The notes: generated by a model from the letters alone, not told the origin. A stretch of DNA of 38,080 nucleotides from Pandoraea sp. ASV26 (GCF_016428915.1 NZ_JAELTP010000055.1:1-38080), one strand, 5' to 3'; shown: positions 24,198 to 33,309, counted from the stretch's first letter. Numbers and translations are program-made.

Positions 24198-25571
24198 TCA
24201 GTGGCGTCCCACCACCGTCCAGAAGTAATACGCCAGCGGCAGCGCCAGCACGTACAGACCCCACGGCAGTTCCCTGAAGCGGCCCATCAGGGCCTTGACC
24301 AGCACGTAGCACAGCAGACCGCCCGCAATACCGGTGCCGAAGCTGTTCGAGAGCAGCGTGAGCAGCACCATCGCCAGCACGGGGAACGCGTCGCTGAAAT
24401 CGTCGAACGGCACATGACGGATCGTGCTGAACATCGACAGGCCGATGAGAATCAGCGCGGGCGCGGTGGCCTCCTTGGGAATGGCCAGCGCCACCGGTAC
24501 GAAGAAACACATCATCGCGAACATCAGCGCAGCGGCAATCGACGTAAGACCCGTGCGGCCGCCGGCTTCAACACCCGCTGCCGACTCGACCAGTGCTGTC
24601 AGCGCGGGAATGCCGAGCAGTGCACCGCCGGTCGCGGCGATGGAGTCGACGAGGAACGGGCGGTTGATGTTCTCCATGTTGCCGTGCTCGTCGAGCAGGC
24701 CGGCCTTGCCGCCGACCGCCAGCGTGGTGCCCAGCGTCGAGAAGAATTCGGCAGCGAAGAACGCGAACAGATACGGCAGCGCCGCAATCGTGAGCGCGCT
24801 GCGCAGATCGAGCTGGAAGGCCACCGGCGCAATGCTGTGCGGCAGCGAGATGAACGACTCGGGCACCTTCGTCACGCCGAGCGGCACCCCGGCGAGCGCG
24901 GCGACCAGAATCGACCAGAGAATGGCGCCCGGCACCTTGCGACCTTGCAGCAGCACGGCCGTGCCCAGACCGATCAGCGCGACGATCGTGCCCGGCTTGC
25001 TGAAGTCGCCCAGCGCGAAGGCGTTGGTCTTGGCGTTGGCCACGACCATGCCCGCGTTGCGCACCCCGAGCACGGCGATGAACAGGCCGATGGACGCGCC
25101 CAGACCGAGCTTGATGGCCGTTGGAATCAAGCGTGCGACCACGCTGCGCGCGCCGATGAGGGTCAGCAGCAGGAACAGCACGCCGGACAGGAAGGCGATG
25201 GCGATGCCCGTCTGCCAGGCCACGTGTTCGGTGGTCGCCAGCGTGACACCCACGATGACCGATCCGCCGATGCCCGGGCCGACGACGAACGGCAGGTTCG
25301 CGTAGATGCCCATCAGCACCGAGAACAGCACGAAGACCAGCATGACGGCCGTGGTGGCCGCGCCGCGATCCATGCCGCCCGTGGCGAGCAACGACGGAAT
25401 GACGACGAGCAGGTAGGCAGCAGCGAGGAACGTGGTGATGCCGGCCAGCACTTCGGTGCGCACGCTGGAGCCGCGCCGGGCGATGGCGAAGCGACGTTCG
25501 AGCCAGCCGCCCGGGGGCAACGTGGAAGCCGTCGGACGCGCCGTGTTGCGCTCAGGAGAGGAGGTCTGCAT
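24198..25571 (-). CDS. NCS2-type purine base permease (AzgA/guanine-hypoxanthine-adenine branch)
   Basis: Inner-membrane proton symporter for purine bases, 457 residues with a UraA-like 14-helix layout. AzgA-branch motifs are GITTFLAAAYLLVV near the start, the helix 8 region FFSTLGTTLAVGGKAGLL and the helix 10 region TALVESAAGVEAGGRTGLTS, including its key glutamate. The ATG at 25571 is chosen over a GTG at 25613, although neither has a strong ribosome binding site. It is the first gene of the unit with the deaminase and is divergent from a LysR regulator across a perfect inverted repeat. Confidence 0.94.
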   Translation of the reverse strand: MQTSSPERNTARPTASTLPPGGWLERRFAIARRGSSVRTEVLAGITTFLAAAYLLVVIPSLLATGGMDRGAATTAVMLVFVLFSVLMGIYANLPFVVGPGIGGSVIVGVTLATTEHVAWQTGIAIAFLSGVLFLLLTLIGARSVVARLIPTAIKLGLGASIGLFIAVLGVRNAGMVVANAKTNAFALGDFSKPGTIVALIGLGTAVLLQGRKVPGAILWSILVAALAGVPLGVTKVPESFISLPHSIAPVAFQLDLRSALTIAALPYLFAFFAAEFFSTLGTTLAVGGKAGLLDEHGNMENINRPFLVDSIAATGGALLGIPALTALVESAAGVEAGGRTGLTSIAAALMFAMMCFFVPVALAIPKEATAPALILIGLSMFSTIRHVPFDDFSDAFPVLAMVLLTLLSNSFGTGIAGGLLCYVLVKALMGRFRELPWGLYVLALPLAYYFWTVVGRH

Positions 25572-25644
25572 AAGCCAAGAATAGTGGGTCTTTGCGTGGC
25601 ACTTTACGTGCACGCGGCTATAAATAAAAAATGAAATTACTTAT

Positions 25645-25662
25645 GATTCGATAATTCGAATC
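25645..25662. promoter_or_regulatory. Inverted repeat between the purine permease and LysR genes
   Basis: GATTCGATAATTCGAATC consists of perfect 7-bp arms around TAAT. It includes a T-N11-A spacing (25647 and 25659) as in LysR operators. It lies 74 bases upstream of the permease start in AT-rich DNA. Operator function is inferred. Confidence 0.65.
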
Positions 25663-25695
25663 TATTCTTTGCGAAGGCCGTGGATTTCCCGGATG

Positions 25696-25727
25696 TCCGG
25701 TGTATCCGGTGCATCCGGTGTATCCGG
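25696..25727. repeat. 9-bp tandem repeat in the LysR leader
   Basis: TCCGGTGTA, TCCGGTGCA and TCCGGTGTA are followed by TCCGG. A degenerate copy precedes them. They lie upstream of the favoured LysR start codon; if the longer frame were translated they would encode SGV/SGA repeats. Confidence 0.75.
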
Positions 25728-25785
25728 CGGTCTCGCGATACCGCTGTCCTGCCGCCTCGTCAGGACGCCACTACAGGAGCGCGCC

Positions 25786-26865
25786 ATGGCGACTTCGTCC
25801 CGACGTACCCAGAACACTGCGGCCAGTGCGAGCGAGCCGAAGGCATCCAAGGCGGCCGCTTCTACGCCGGCGTCGGCATCGGCGCCGGCATCGCCGCCGG
25901 GTTCGCCGAATCCATCCAACGCGTCAAATCCCCCGGTTGCGCACGTCCCTCCCCTGCCCGCGCTTACCTTGCGTCAGGTGCAGTACTTCGTCGCCCTCGC
26001 GCACTCGCGCAGCTTCACGCAGGCGGCGCAGGCGCTCTCGGTCACTCAACCGGCGCTCACGGCGGCCATCCGTCAGATCGAATTCCTGCTGGGCGGCCGG
26101 TTGTTCGAGCGCTCGGCGCACCGCCTGACGCTCACCGAAGCCGGCGCGACCATCCTGCCGCTCGCCGAACGTCTGCTCAACGCGGCGCGTGGCACGTTCG
26201 ACGACATGACGAGCACCTTCACGCTGCAAGCGCAGACGGTGCGCATCGGTTTCATTCCGTCTGTCGCGGCGCGTCTGCTACCGGTGCTCGGCACGCTGCG
26301 CGAGGCCCATCCGAACGTGCGCTTCGCGCTGTCCGATCTGCCGAACAGCGAACTCGTTGCCGCCCTCGCGCGCGGTGAAATCGACCTCGGCGTCGGGGTG
26401 CGCGACGATGCCGACGAGGCCGGTCACGCGGCCAGTGCCGACGGCTTTCGCTGCGACGATCTGTTCGACGACGAGATCGTGCTCGTGGCGCGCCGCGACG
26501 ATCCGCTCGCCTCGGCGGCGTCCGTCACATGGGCACAGCTCACCGAGCGCGACCTCGCGGTATTCGTACGCGGCAACGTCAGCGATTCCCTGCAACGCAC
26601 CGGCGGCTCGCAGAATCTGCGGCTCGAACCGAAGTACCGCATGGAGTACACCGAGCCGCTTTACGCGCTGGTGCGCAGCGGACTCGCACTGGCGATCCTG
26701 CCCAGGCTCTACACGCTGCATCTGCACGACCCGGCGCTCGTCGCGCTCGAGGTCACGGCACCGCGTGTCACGCGCACCGTGGCGCTGATGTCGCTCGAAG
26801 GCAAGGAGCGCGGTCCGCAGGTCAGCGCCTGCCGCGACTGGGTCGCTAGGCATCTCGCGACGTAA
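25786..26865 (+). CDS. LysR-type transcriptional regulator of the purine locus
   Basis: LysR-family regulator of 359 residues. An unusual N-terminal stretch of about 55 residues, rich in Ala, Ser and Pro, precedes the helix-turn-helix (LTLRQVQYFVALAHSRSFTQ, AAQALSVTQPALTAAIRQIE). The effector domain follows (IGFIPSVAARLLPVLGTLRE). Typical LysR proteins are about 300 residues, so the N-terminal tail is extra. The ATG at 25786 has AGGAG 6 bases upstream; the longer frame from 25669 would translate the 9-bp repeats and lacks this support. It is divergent from the purine permease/deaminase unit, and the porin/nucleoside hydrolase unit converges on it, so it probably controls the locus. Confidence 0.9.
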   Translation: MATSSRRTQNTAASASEPKASKAAASTPASASAPASPPGSPNPSNASNPPVAHVPPLPALTLRQVQYFVALAHSRSFTQAAQALSVTQPALTAAIRQIEFLLGGRLFERSAHRLTLTEAGATILPLAERLLNAARGTFDDMTSTFTLQAQTVRIGFIPSVAARLLPVLGTLREAHPNVRFALSDLPNSELVAALARGEIDLGVGVRDDADEAGHAASADGFRCDDLFDDEIVLVARRDDPLASAASVTWAQLTERDLAVFVRGNVSDSLQRTGGSQNLRLEPKYRMEYTEPLYALVRSGLALAILPRLYTLHLHDPALVALEVTAPRVTRTVALMSLEGKERGPQVSACRDWVARHLAT

Positions 26866-26889
26866 GCGCCTGCGCGTTGCCCATCATGC

Positions 26890-26923
26890 AAAAAACGCGG
26901 CGACCGTTGCGGGCCACCGCGTT
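26890..26923 (-). terminator. Terminator after the nucleoside hydrolase gene
   Basis: On the minus strand AACGCGG pairs with CCGCGTT across a 16-base partly paired loop, and TTTTTT follows. It sits between the converging hydrolase and LysR genes. Confidence 0.7.
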
Positions 26924-26963
26924 GTGCTGACTGTCGTGACGCCGACGTTCCTCTGCCCGCCGC

Positions 26964-28094
26964 TTACGGCAGACGAGCGATGCAGGCGAGCAGCGTCTCG
27001 TAGAAGCGATCGGCGTCCACATCGGTGATCCACGTGGCGTTCACGGCGCGCTTCGAGCGGCCGTTCCAGTCCACGACCGTCTCACCCAGCGTGAGCTGGC
27101 CCGTCGTTTCCACCGCAACGTTCACCCGGCGGCCACCGAACATCGTCGGATCGACCAGATAGCCGATGGTGCACGGGTCGTACATCGGTGCGGATTCCAC
27201 ACCGCGACGTCCCTTCTGATAGGCCACTTCCGCCGCGAGAATGTCCGCCACGATCGGGCCGCAACGATTCTTCAAGGCGCGGAACGGGGCGATGCGCTGC
27301 GGTGTGATCGGCGCCTTCACGCAGACGTCGCGCGGCAACACGGTCACGGGCACGCCGGCACTCAGCACGATGCTGGCCGCTTCCGGGTCGACATAGATGT
27401 TGAATTCAGCGGCCGGCGTGATGTTGCCGCGCTCGAACCACGCACCGCCCATCAACACGATTTCGCGCAGGGCCTTGGCGCCTTCGGGCGCGGCGGTCAG
27501 GGCGATGGCGATGTTTGTGAGCGGGCCGAGCGCGACGAGCGTCACGCTGCCCGGCGCGGCCGCGCGCAGGGTGTCGATCAGGTACGTTACGGCGTGCTGC
27601 GGGGCGAGCGGGCCGCGCGGCTCGTGCAGCGTCACACCGTCAAGACCGGTGCGGCCGTGCACGTTCGCGGCGGTGATGAGCTCGCGCATGAGCGGCTTCG
27701 GGCAACCGGCGTAGACCGGCAGCGTGCCGGTCTTGTCCGCCCAGTCGCGCACGATGCGGGCGTTGCGTTCGGTCAGACTCAGCGGCACGTTGCCGCCCAC
27801 GGCGGTGAGCGCCTTCAGGTCGATCTGGTCGTGAGCGCCCAGCGCGAAGAGGATGGCGATCGCGTCGTCCTGACCCGGATCGCAGTCGATGATGACGGTG
27901 CGGCGCGACGTGCCATCGGCCGCCAGGCGGGCCGCGCCTTCGGTCGAGGTGAGTTCGGCGAAGGCGCTGCCGGCGCCCGTGGCACCCAGCGTGGCGAGCG
28001 ATGCCGCCAGCGACGTGCGCAGGAAGCTGCGGCGCTTGCGCTGGCGCGATGCGCTCGTGTCGACCGGTGAGGTCAGTTCGTTCAGATTGGCCAT
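26964..28094 (-). CDS. Nucleoside hydrolase with twin-arginine signal
   Basis: Ribonucleoside hydrolase of the IUNH family, 376 residues, which cleaves nucleosides to base and ribose. The calcium-binding signature DCDPGQDDAIAI begins at residue 70; later DVCVKAPI and the C-terminal region agree with the family. The first 46 residues are an export signal: KRRSFLR at 20-26 fits the twin-arginine pattern, followed by a moderately hydrophobic Ala/Leu/Gly stretch ending SAFA. Most bacterial members are cytoplasmic, so export to the periplasm is notable. It follows the porin by 73 bases on the same strand. No strong ribosome binding site is visible at this ATG. Confidence 0.93.
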   Translation of the reverse strand: MANLNELTSPVDTSASRQRKRRSFLRTSLAASLATLGATGAGSAFAELTSTEGAARLAADGTSRRTVIIDCDPGQDDAIAILFALGAHDQIDLKALTAVGGNVPLSLTERNARIVRDWADKTGTLPVYAGCPKPLMRELITAANVHGRTGLDGVTLHEPRGPLAPQHAVTYLIDTLRAAAPGSVTLVALGPLTNIAIALTAAPEGAKALREIVLMGGAWFERGNITPAAEFNIYVDPEAASIVLSAGVPVTVLPRDVCVKAPITPQRIAPFRALKNRCGPIVADILAAEVAYQKGRRGVESAPMYDPCTIGYLVDPTMFGGRRVNVAVETTGQLTLGETVVDWNGRSKRAVNATWITDVDADRFYETLLACIARLP

Positions 28095-28167
28095 GACGTC
28101 GAACTTGCTATGCAGTGATCAATGGGGACAAGCGCAGACAGCGCGTTTTCGCGCGCGTCTGAACTCG

Positions 28168-29298
28168 TCAGAACGTGTGACGCATGCCGAGCGTCACGGC
28201 CAGTTGGCGCTTGGTGCTCGAGGCGGCGTAACCGAAGAGCTGAGCGTATTGCGCGTCGCCGGCGGCTTGCTGGGCGTTGAGCGTGAGCGCGACGTCGGTG
28301 CGCTTCGACAGCCAGTAGTCAGCCTGCAAGTTCACCTGATGCCATTGCGGACGCGTATTGATCACATCGTACTTGCCCGAGGTGAAACCGTACGCCGCAC
28401 CGAGCACGAGGGCCGGGGTGATGTTGTAGTTGAGCGTCAGGTTGTAGTTCTGAAGATGCAGGTGCGAGGCGTCGAGGTACGTGTATTGCACGTCCGAGAA
28501 CATTGCGCCGATGAGCGCCGGGCCCCAGCGGTAGAAGCCGCCCGTGGCGAAGATGCGTTGCTGATTCGCGTAGACGTTCGCACGCGTGGCGCTCTTCGAG
28601 AAGATCAGCAGCGGGCTGGCGTAATCGTTGGCGATGGCGCCGTCGTTGTTCGTGCCGCTGAACGGGTTGTTGTACTGCGCGTAGGCGGCATTCCAGTCGA
28701 AATCGCCGTACTTGTAGCCGAGGCCGAAGCTGTAGGCGTTGTTGTTGCGAAAGCCCGTGGCCGAGTTCGAGAAGCCGTATTGCGCGGTGCCGTGGAAGCC
28801 GCCGAGCGTCGGGCTCACCCACTTCACCGAGTTCTGCATGCGGATATCGTTGTACCCGTTGTCGTTGTCGCCAATGTTCACGCCGTTGCTCGAAATGATG
28901 ATCGGGCCGACGTAGTCGTGAATGGTGTCGTACTGACGACCCAGCGTGAACGTACCCCAGGTCGTGTCCGACAGACCGACGAACGACTGACGGCCGAAGG
29001 CACGACCGTTCTGGGCGCCCGTGCCGTTCACGATGTTGAAGCCGGCTTCGAGCGTGAAGATCGCCTTGGTGCCGTTACCAAGGTCTTCCGAACCGCGAAA
29101 ACCCCAACGCGGATTCTGGTTGGTGCCCGAGAGCGCCTGCCATGTCTTGCTGCCGCCCTGATTACTCACGTAGCCCACGCCGCCCGAAATCAGGCCGTAA
29201 ATGGTGACGTTGCTTTGCGCATGCGCGGTGTTCGCGGCAAGGCTCATTGCGGCGCATGCGCCGGCAAGGCCCAGACGGGCCAGAATCGTGGTCTTCAT
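28168..29298 (-). CDS. Outer-membrane porin, Burkholderia general-porin type
   Basis: Trimeric 16-strand porin of 376 residues. It has a signal peptide (about 1-27, ending AHAQ) and then SNVTIYGLISGGVGYVSN, the standard first strand. Other typical elements are RWGFRGSEDLGNGTKAIFTL, AFGRQSFVGLS and GTFTLGRQYDT. It closes with the outer-membrane C-terminal phenylalanine (GMRHTF). It is first in a unit with the exported nucleoside hydrolase, so it may be the entry pore for nucleosides. Its promoter region carries a perfect 9-bp inverted repeat. Confidence 0.96.
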   Translation of the reverse strand: MKTTILARLGLAGACAAMSLAANTAHAQSNVTIYGLISGGVGYVSNQGGSKTWQALSGTNQNPRWGFRGSEDLGNGTKAIFTLEAGFNIVNGTGAQNGRAFGRQSFVGLSDTTWGTFTLGRQYDTIHDYVGPIIISSNGVNIGDNDNGYNDIRMQNSVKWVSPTLGGFHGTAQYGFSNSATGFRNNNAYSFGLGYKYGDFDWNAAYAQYNNPFSGTNNDGAIANDYASPLLIFSKSATRANVYANQQRIFATGGFYRWGPALIGAMFSDVQYTYLDASHLHLQNYNLTLNYNITPALVLGAAYGFTSGKYDVINTRPQWHQVNLQADYWLSKRTDVALTLNAQQAAGDAQYAQLFGYAASSTKRQLAVTLGMRHTF

Positions 29299-29412
29299 GA
29301 GGTTTGGCGTTCTCTAAGGTGTTCGGGAAGCATCTGCGCGCTTGCGAGAGATGGCGCGGCTGGGACCGAACTATAGGGAACAGGCTTGTATAAATATAAT
29401 TTTGATTTTTTA

Positions 29413-29437
29413 TATATCGATAAATCCTATCGATATA
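29413..29437. promoter_or_regulatory. Perfect inverted repeat upstream of the porin / nucleoside hydrolase unit
   Basis: TATATCGAT at 29413-29421 and ATCGATATA at 29429-29437 are perfect 9-bp arms with a 7-base spacer. Seen another way, the 8-bp palindrome TATCGATA occurs twice, 13 bases apart. It lies about 115 bases upstream of the porin start, in the most AT-rich part of this region. Confidence 0.65.
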
Positions 29438-29573
29438 AGCGGGGAAGCCGCGTGGCGCCTCGGACTGCGGGATAGGGTGCAGTGTTGCGACGCAGCATCA
29501 TGCGCGGTGGCGCCGGGCAGACATCGTCCCGGAGGCACGGTCTGCGCGGCTGACGGCGGGATGGTGTCGGGGG

Positions 29574-30851
29574 TCAGTGGACGCGCGCGAGCAGCGCCGG
29601 GGCCTGCGCGATCAGATACAGCACGGCGCCGATCAGTCCGCCGACGAGGGTGCCGTTGATGCGGATGTATTGCAGATCCTGCCCCACGCTCAGGCGGATC
29701 TGCTGCGACAGATGCTGCGCATTCCAGCCATGCACGGTCGCGCGGATATGCGACGTCACGAAGTCGGCGAAGCCCGGGGCCATGCGCTCGGCGGCATCGA
29801 GCAATTGCGCGTCGAGCGCATGGCGCAGCGACTCGCTTCGTGCCAGTTCCTGACCCATCCACGCCGCCGCGCCGGTGATCCTGGCGCCGATCACCGAGTC
29901 GTCGCGCGCGAGGTCGCGCTTCACCCAGCTTCGCCATTCGCTCCACAGGTCGCTCACGTACGCGTTCAGCGCCGAGTCGCCCTTGAGTTGCGTCTTGAAC
30001 GACGCGAGCTTCGCCTGGAATTCGGCGTCGTGCTTCAGTCGCTCGATCAGCCCTGCCACCGCGCGATCGAACGCCTGACGCAGTTGATGCGACTCGTCGG
30101 CCTCCATCTGCGCGAGCAGACGCGTGATGGCTGCCGAAATCATGTCCGAGCCCTTGTTGCCGAGCCACTCCGACGGCAGCACTTTCTCTTTCTTCGGATG
30201 ATCGGTCTTGAGCCACTCGACGATGCGCGCCGAGATGAATTCGCGCGTTTGCGGTTCGTTCAGCAGTTCGACGAGGTAGTCGAGTGTCTCGTCGAGCAGC
30301 GCCTGATGGCGGCCGTCGCGCGTGAGCGTGTCCAGCATGGCGGCGGCCGATTGCGACAGGTCCAGCCGGTCGATCATGGTGTCGAGCGCACGGCGAATGA
30401 ACGCCTGCACGTGGCGCTCGTCCATCACGTCGAGCACACCGCCTGCCACCTTCACCAGCACCGCGCTCAATTGACGCGTGTTCTCGGGCGAGCCGAGCCA
30501 GTGCGCGACGACATCCGCCGGATTCTGTTGCTGGATGAGCCGGACTACCGAAGGCGTGTCGAGAAACTTCTCGCGCACGAAGCGGGCGAGACCGTCACCG
30601 AGGGCGTCTTTCTTGCGGATGAGAATGTTCGTATGCCGGGCGAGGCCGGGAATCGGAATGCGCCGGAACAGCGCTTCGACGGCGAACCAGTCGGCGAGTC
30701 CGCCGACCATGGCGGCTTCGGCGGCCGCGCGAATCCAGCCGGTGACGAAGTGCTCGGGCATGAAGAGCGTGGCGATGAAGATCGCCAGCGCGCCCAGCAG
30801 GAAGGACAGGGCACGCCGCTCGGCGCGTTGCAGGGCGATGGCGGGGTCCAT
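29574..30851 (-). CDS. DUF445 (YjiN-like) membrane-anchored protein
   Basis: Inner-membrane protein of unknown role, 425 residues. The N-terminal segment FLLGALAIFIATLFM (about 17-31) is followed by the DUF445 hallmark AAAEAAMVGGLADWFAVEAL and then FRRIPIPGLARHTNIL. A long mainly helical middle region precedes a C-terminal membrane segment near 404-420 (GGLIGAVLYLIAQAPALL). This two-anchor layout is normal for the family. It follows malate synthase on the same strand, but a strong terminator lies between them, so it is probably transcribed separately. Confidence 0.9.
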   Translation of the reverse strand: MDPAIALQRAERRALSFLLGALAIFIATLFMPEHFVTGWIRAAAEAAMVGGLADWFAVEALFRRIPIPGLARHTNILIRKKDALGDGLARFVREKFLDTPSVVRLIQQQNPADVVAHWLGSPENTRQLSAVLVKVAGGVLDVMDERHVQAFIRRALDTMIDRLDLSQSAAAMLDTLTRDGRHQALLDETLDYLVELLNEPQTREFISARIVEWLKTDHPKKEKVLPSEWLGNKGSDMISAAITRLLAQMEADESHQLRQAFDRAVAGLIERLKHDAEFQAKLASFKTQLKGDSALNAYVSDLWSEWRSWVKRDLARDDSVIGARITGAAAWMGQELARSESLRHALDAQLLDAAERMAPGFADFVTSHIRATVHGWNAQHLSQQIRLSVGQDLQYIRINGTLVGGLIGAVLYLIAQAPALLARVH

Positions 30852-30871
30852 GCGCGGGCCGGCTCCTGAAA

Positions 30872-30909
30872 AAACAAAGACGCCCGACAGGGTACCCCGT
30901 CGGGCGTCT
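30872..30909 (-). terminator. Rho-independent terminator of malate synthase G
   Basis: AGACGCCCGAC and GTCGGGCGTCT form a perfect 11-bp stem around a 10-base loop. On the minus strand TTTGTTTTTT follows. It lies about 90 bases after the glcB stop. Confidence 0.9.
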
Positions 30910-31000
30910 GATGATAAGTCCTGTGCGGCCTGACCTATCGTCGGGCGACTCTCTCGGTCGCGGGCTTCAACCGGTGGCGTACACCGCCGGCTTCAACCGA

Positions 31001-33181
31001 TTACCCGCGTTGCTTCGCCTTCAGTTCGAGACGGTACTTGTGCAGCAGCGGCTCGGTGTAGCCGTTGGGCTGCGTCAGCCCTTCGAACACCAATGCGCTG
31101 GCGGCCTTGAACGCCAGCGAGTCGTCGAAGTTCGGCGCCATCGGACGATACTGCTTGTCGCCCGCGTTCTGCTTGTCGACCACGGCCGCCATGCGCTTGA
31201 GCGTCTCTTCGACCTGCTCGCGCGTGATCACGCCATGACGCAGCCAGTTCGCCAGATGCTGGCTCGAAATGCGCAGCGTGGCGCGGTCTTCCATCAGGCC
31301 CACGTCGTTGATGTCCGGCACCTTCGAGCAGCCCACGCCCTGATCGATCCAGCGCACGACGTAACCGAGAATGCCCTGCGCGTTGTTCTCGATTTCCTTG
31401 CGGATGTCCTCGGCGCTCCACTCGGCCTTGGCCACGACCGGCACCGTCAGCAGGCCCGTGAGCAGCGTGTCGCGTTCCTTCGCGTAATCGATCTTCTCGA
31501 GTTCCTGCTGAACGGCCTGCACGTCGACCATGTGATAGTGCAGGGCGTGCAGCGTGGCAGCGGTCGGCGACGGCACCCAGGCGGTGTTCGCCCCGGCCTT
31601 CGGATGCGCGATCTTCTGCTCGAGCATGGCGTGCATCAGATCCGGCATGGCCCACATGCCCTTGCCGATCTGTGCGCGTCCGCGCAGGCCTGCGGCCAGA
31701 CCCACGAGCACATTGCTCTTCTCGTAGGCCGTGATCCATGCCGACGACTTCATGTCGCCCTTGCGCATCATCGGACCGGCTTCCATCGCGGTGTGCATTT
31801 CGTCGCCCGTGCGATCCAGGAAGCCCGTGTTGATGAACGCGACGCGCGAGGCGGCGGCGGCGATACAGGCTGAGAGGTTCACGCTGGTGCGGCGCTCCTC
31901 GTCCATGATGCCCATCTTGAGCGTGTTGCGCGGCAGGCTGTACAGGTCTTCGATGCGGCTGAAGAGTTCGTCCGCGAAGGCCACTTCGGCCGGGCCGTGC
32001 ATCTTCGGCTTGACGATGTAGATCGAGCCGGTGCGCGAGTTCAGTTGATGCTTGCGGTCATGCAGCGCGGCGAGCACGGTGACGACACCGTCGAGAATGC
32101 CTTCGGGAATCTCGCGGCCTTCGCGATCGGTGATCGCCGGGTTGGTCATCAGATGGCCGACGTTGCGGATGAACAGCAGCGAGCGGCCGTGCAGCTTCAC
32201 GGGCTTGCCGTCGGCGCCGGTGTATTCACGGTCGGCGTTCAGGCGACGCGTGAACGTCTTGCCGCCCTTCTCGACATTTTCCGTCAGCGTGCCTTGCATC
32301 AGGCCGAGCCAGTTGCGATAGAGGTCGACCTTGTCGTCGGCATCCACGGCGGCGACCGAGTCTTCGCAATCGATGATGGTCGTGATGGCGGCTTCGACGA
32401 GCACGTCCTTGATGTGGGCCGCGTCGGTCTTGCCGATCGGGTGGCTGGCGTCGAACTGGATCTCGAAGTGCAGGCCGTTGTGCTTGAGCAGCACGGCCGT
32501 GGGCGCGGCAGCGTCGCCCTGATAGCCGATGAACTGCGCCGGTGAGGCCAGTGCGGTCTCGCCGGTCTTGGTCGTGATGACGAGCTTGCCGTGCTCGACG
32601 CGATAGCCGGTGGCGTCCTTATGCGAGCCGTCAGCCAGCGCAGCCGCCTGATCGAGGAAGCCGCGCGCGAAGGCGATCACGCGCTCGCCGCGCTTCGGGT
32701 TGTAGCCGGTGCCCTTCTCGGCGCCGTCCGTCTCGGGGATGGCGTCGGTGCCGTAGAGCGCGTCGTACAGGCTACCCCAGCGCGCGTTCGCGGCATTCAG
32801 CGCGTAGCGGGCGTTGGAGAGCGGCACGACGAGCTGCGGGCCGGCCTGTTCGGCGATTTCGTAGTCGACGTTGGCGGTGGTGGCCTTGACGCTGGCGGGC
32901 GCGGGCAGCAGATAGCCGATCTTTTCGAGGAACGCGCGGTAAGCGGCGGCGTCGGCGATCGGGCCCGGGTTGGCGCGGTGCCAGCCGTCGAGTTCGCTTT
33001 GCAGACGGTCGCGCTCGGCGAGCAGGGCGCGGTTCTTCGGGGCGAGGTCATGGACGATGGCGTCGAAGCCTTTCCAGAACGCATCGACATCGACGCCGGT
33101 GCCCGGCAGGGCTTCCTTTTCGATGAACGCGATCAGATTGTCTGCGACCGTCAGGCCGCCACGCTGGGAAGTGGAAGTCAT
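31001..33181 (-). CDS. glcB: Malate synthase G
   Basis: Condenses glyoxylate and acetyl-CoA to malate, the second step of the glyoxylate bypass and of glycolate/glyoxylate use, in the cytoplasm. The product is 726 residues, the normal size of the monomeric G form. Catalytic residues align with the well-studied E. coli enzyme at an offset of one: Arg339 in FIRNVGHLM and Asp632 in MEDRATLR. The start at 33181 (MTSTSQRGG) is chosen over the frame opening at 33253 because it fits the family N-terminus; the ribosome binding site is weak. The partner isocitrate lyase is not in the window. A 12-bp palindrome lies upstream. Confidence 0.97.
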   Translation of the reverse strand: MTSTSQRGGLTVADNLIAFIEKEALPGTGVDVDAFWKGFDAIVHDLAPKNRALLAERDRLQSELDGWHRANPGPIADAAAYRAFLEKIGYLLPAPASVKATTANVDYEIAEQAGPQLVVPLSNARYALNAANARWGSLYDALYGTDAIPETDGAEKGTGYNPKRGERVIAFARGFLDQAAALADGSHKDATGYRVEHGKLVITTKTGETALASPAQFIGYQGDAAAPTAVLLKHNGLHFEIQFDASHPIGKTDAAHIKDVLVEAAITTIIDCEDSVAAVDADDKVDLYRNWLGLMQGTLTENVEKGGKTFTRRLNADREYTGADGKPVKLHGRSLLFIRNVGHLMTNPAITDREGREIPEGILDGVVTVLAALHDRKHQLNSRTGSIYIVKPKMHGPAEVAFADELFSRIEDLYSLPRNTLKMGIMDEERRTSVNLSACIAAAASRVAFINTGFLDRTGDEMHTAMEAGPMMRKGDMKSSAWITAYEKSNVLVGLAAGLRGRAQIGKGMWAMPDLMHAMLEQKIAHPKAGANTAWVPSPTAATLHALHYHMVDVQAVQQELEKIDYAKERDTLLTGLLTVPVVAKAEWSAEDIRKEIENNAQGILGYVVRWIDQGVGCSKVPDINDVGLMEDRATLRISSQHLANWLRHGVITREQVEETLKRMAAVVDKQNAGDKQYRPMAPNFDDSLAFKAASALVFEGLTQPNGYTEPLLHKYRLELKAKQRG

Positions 33182-33297
33182 GATGCTGTACTCGAGTTTG
33201 AAAACCAGGTTGACGCGATTTCGTCCGATCTCCTGACGCTCGCACCGACGCATGCTTCGCCGGACAGATCTTCAGCAGGACAGACGTTAAGGGGCAG

Positions 33298-33309
33298 TCT
33301 TATATAAGA
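33298..33309. promoter_or_regulatory. Palindrome upstream of glcB (candidate operator)
   Basis: TCTTATATAAGA is a perfect 12-bp palindrome 117 bases upstream of the glcB start, flanked by AGTCT on both sides in direct orientation. Compact AT-centred palindromes of this kind suit GntR/FCD-type regulators. The rest of 33310-33660 holds the pepE promoter region and no recognised gene. Confidence 0.5.

Noticed and set aside
24096-25634. A 512-residue plus-strand frame opposite the purine permease.
   Set aside because: Its composition (Arg, Gln, Glu, His) is that of an antisense shadow, and the opposite strand encodes a convincing NCS2 permease.
29577-30869. A 430-residue plus-strand frame opposite the DUF445 gene.
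   Set aside because: No recognisable domain; the DUF445 protein on the other strand explains the sequence.
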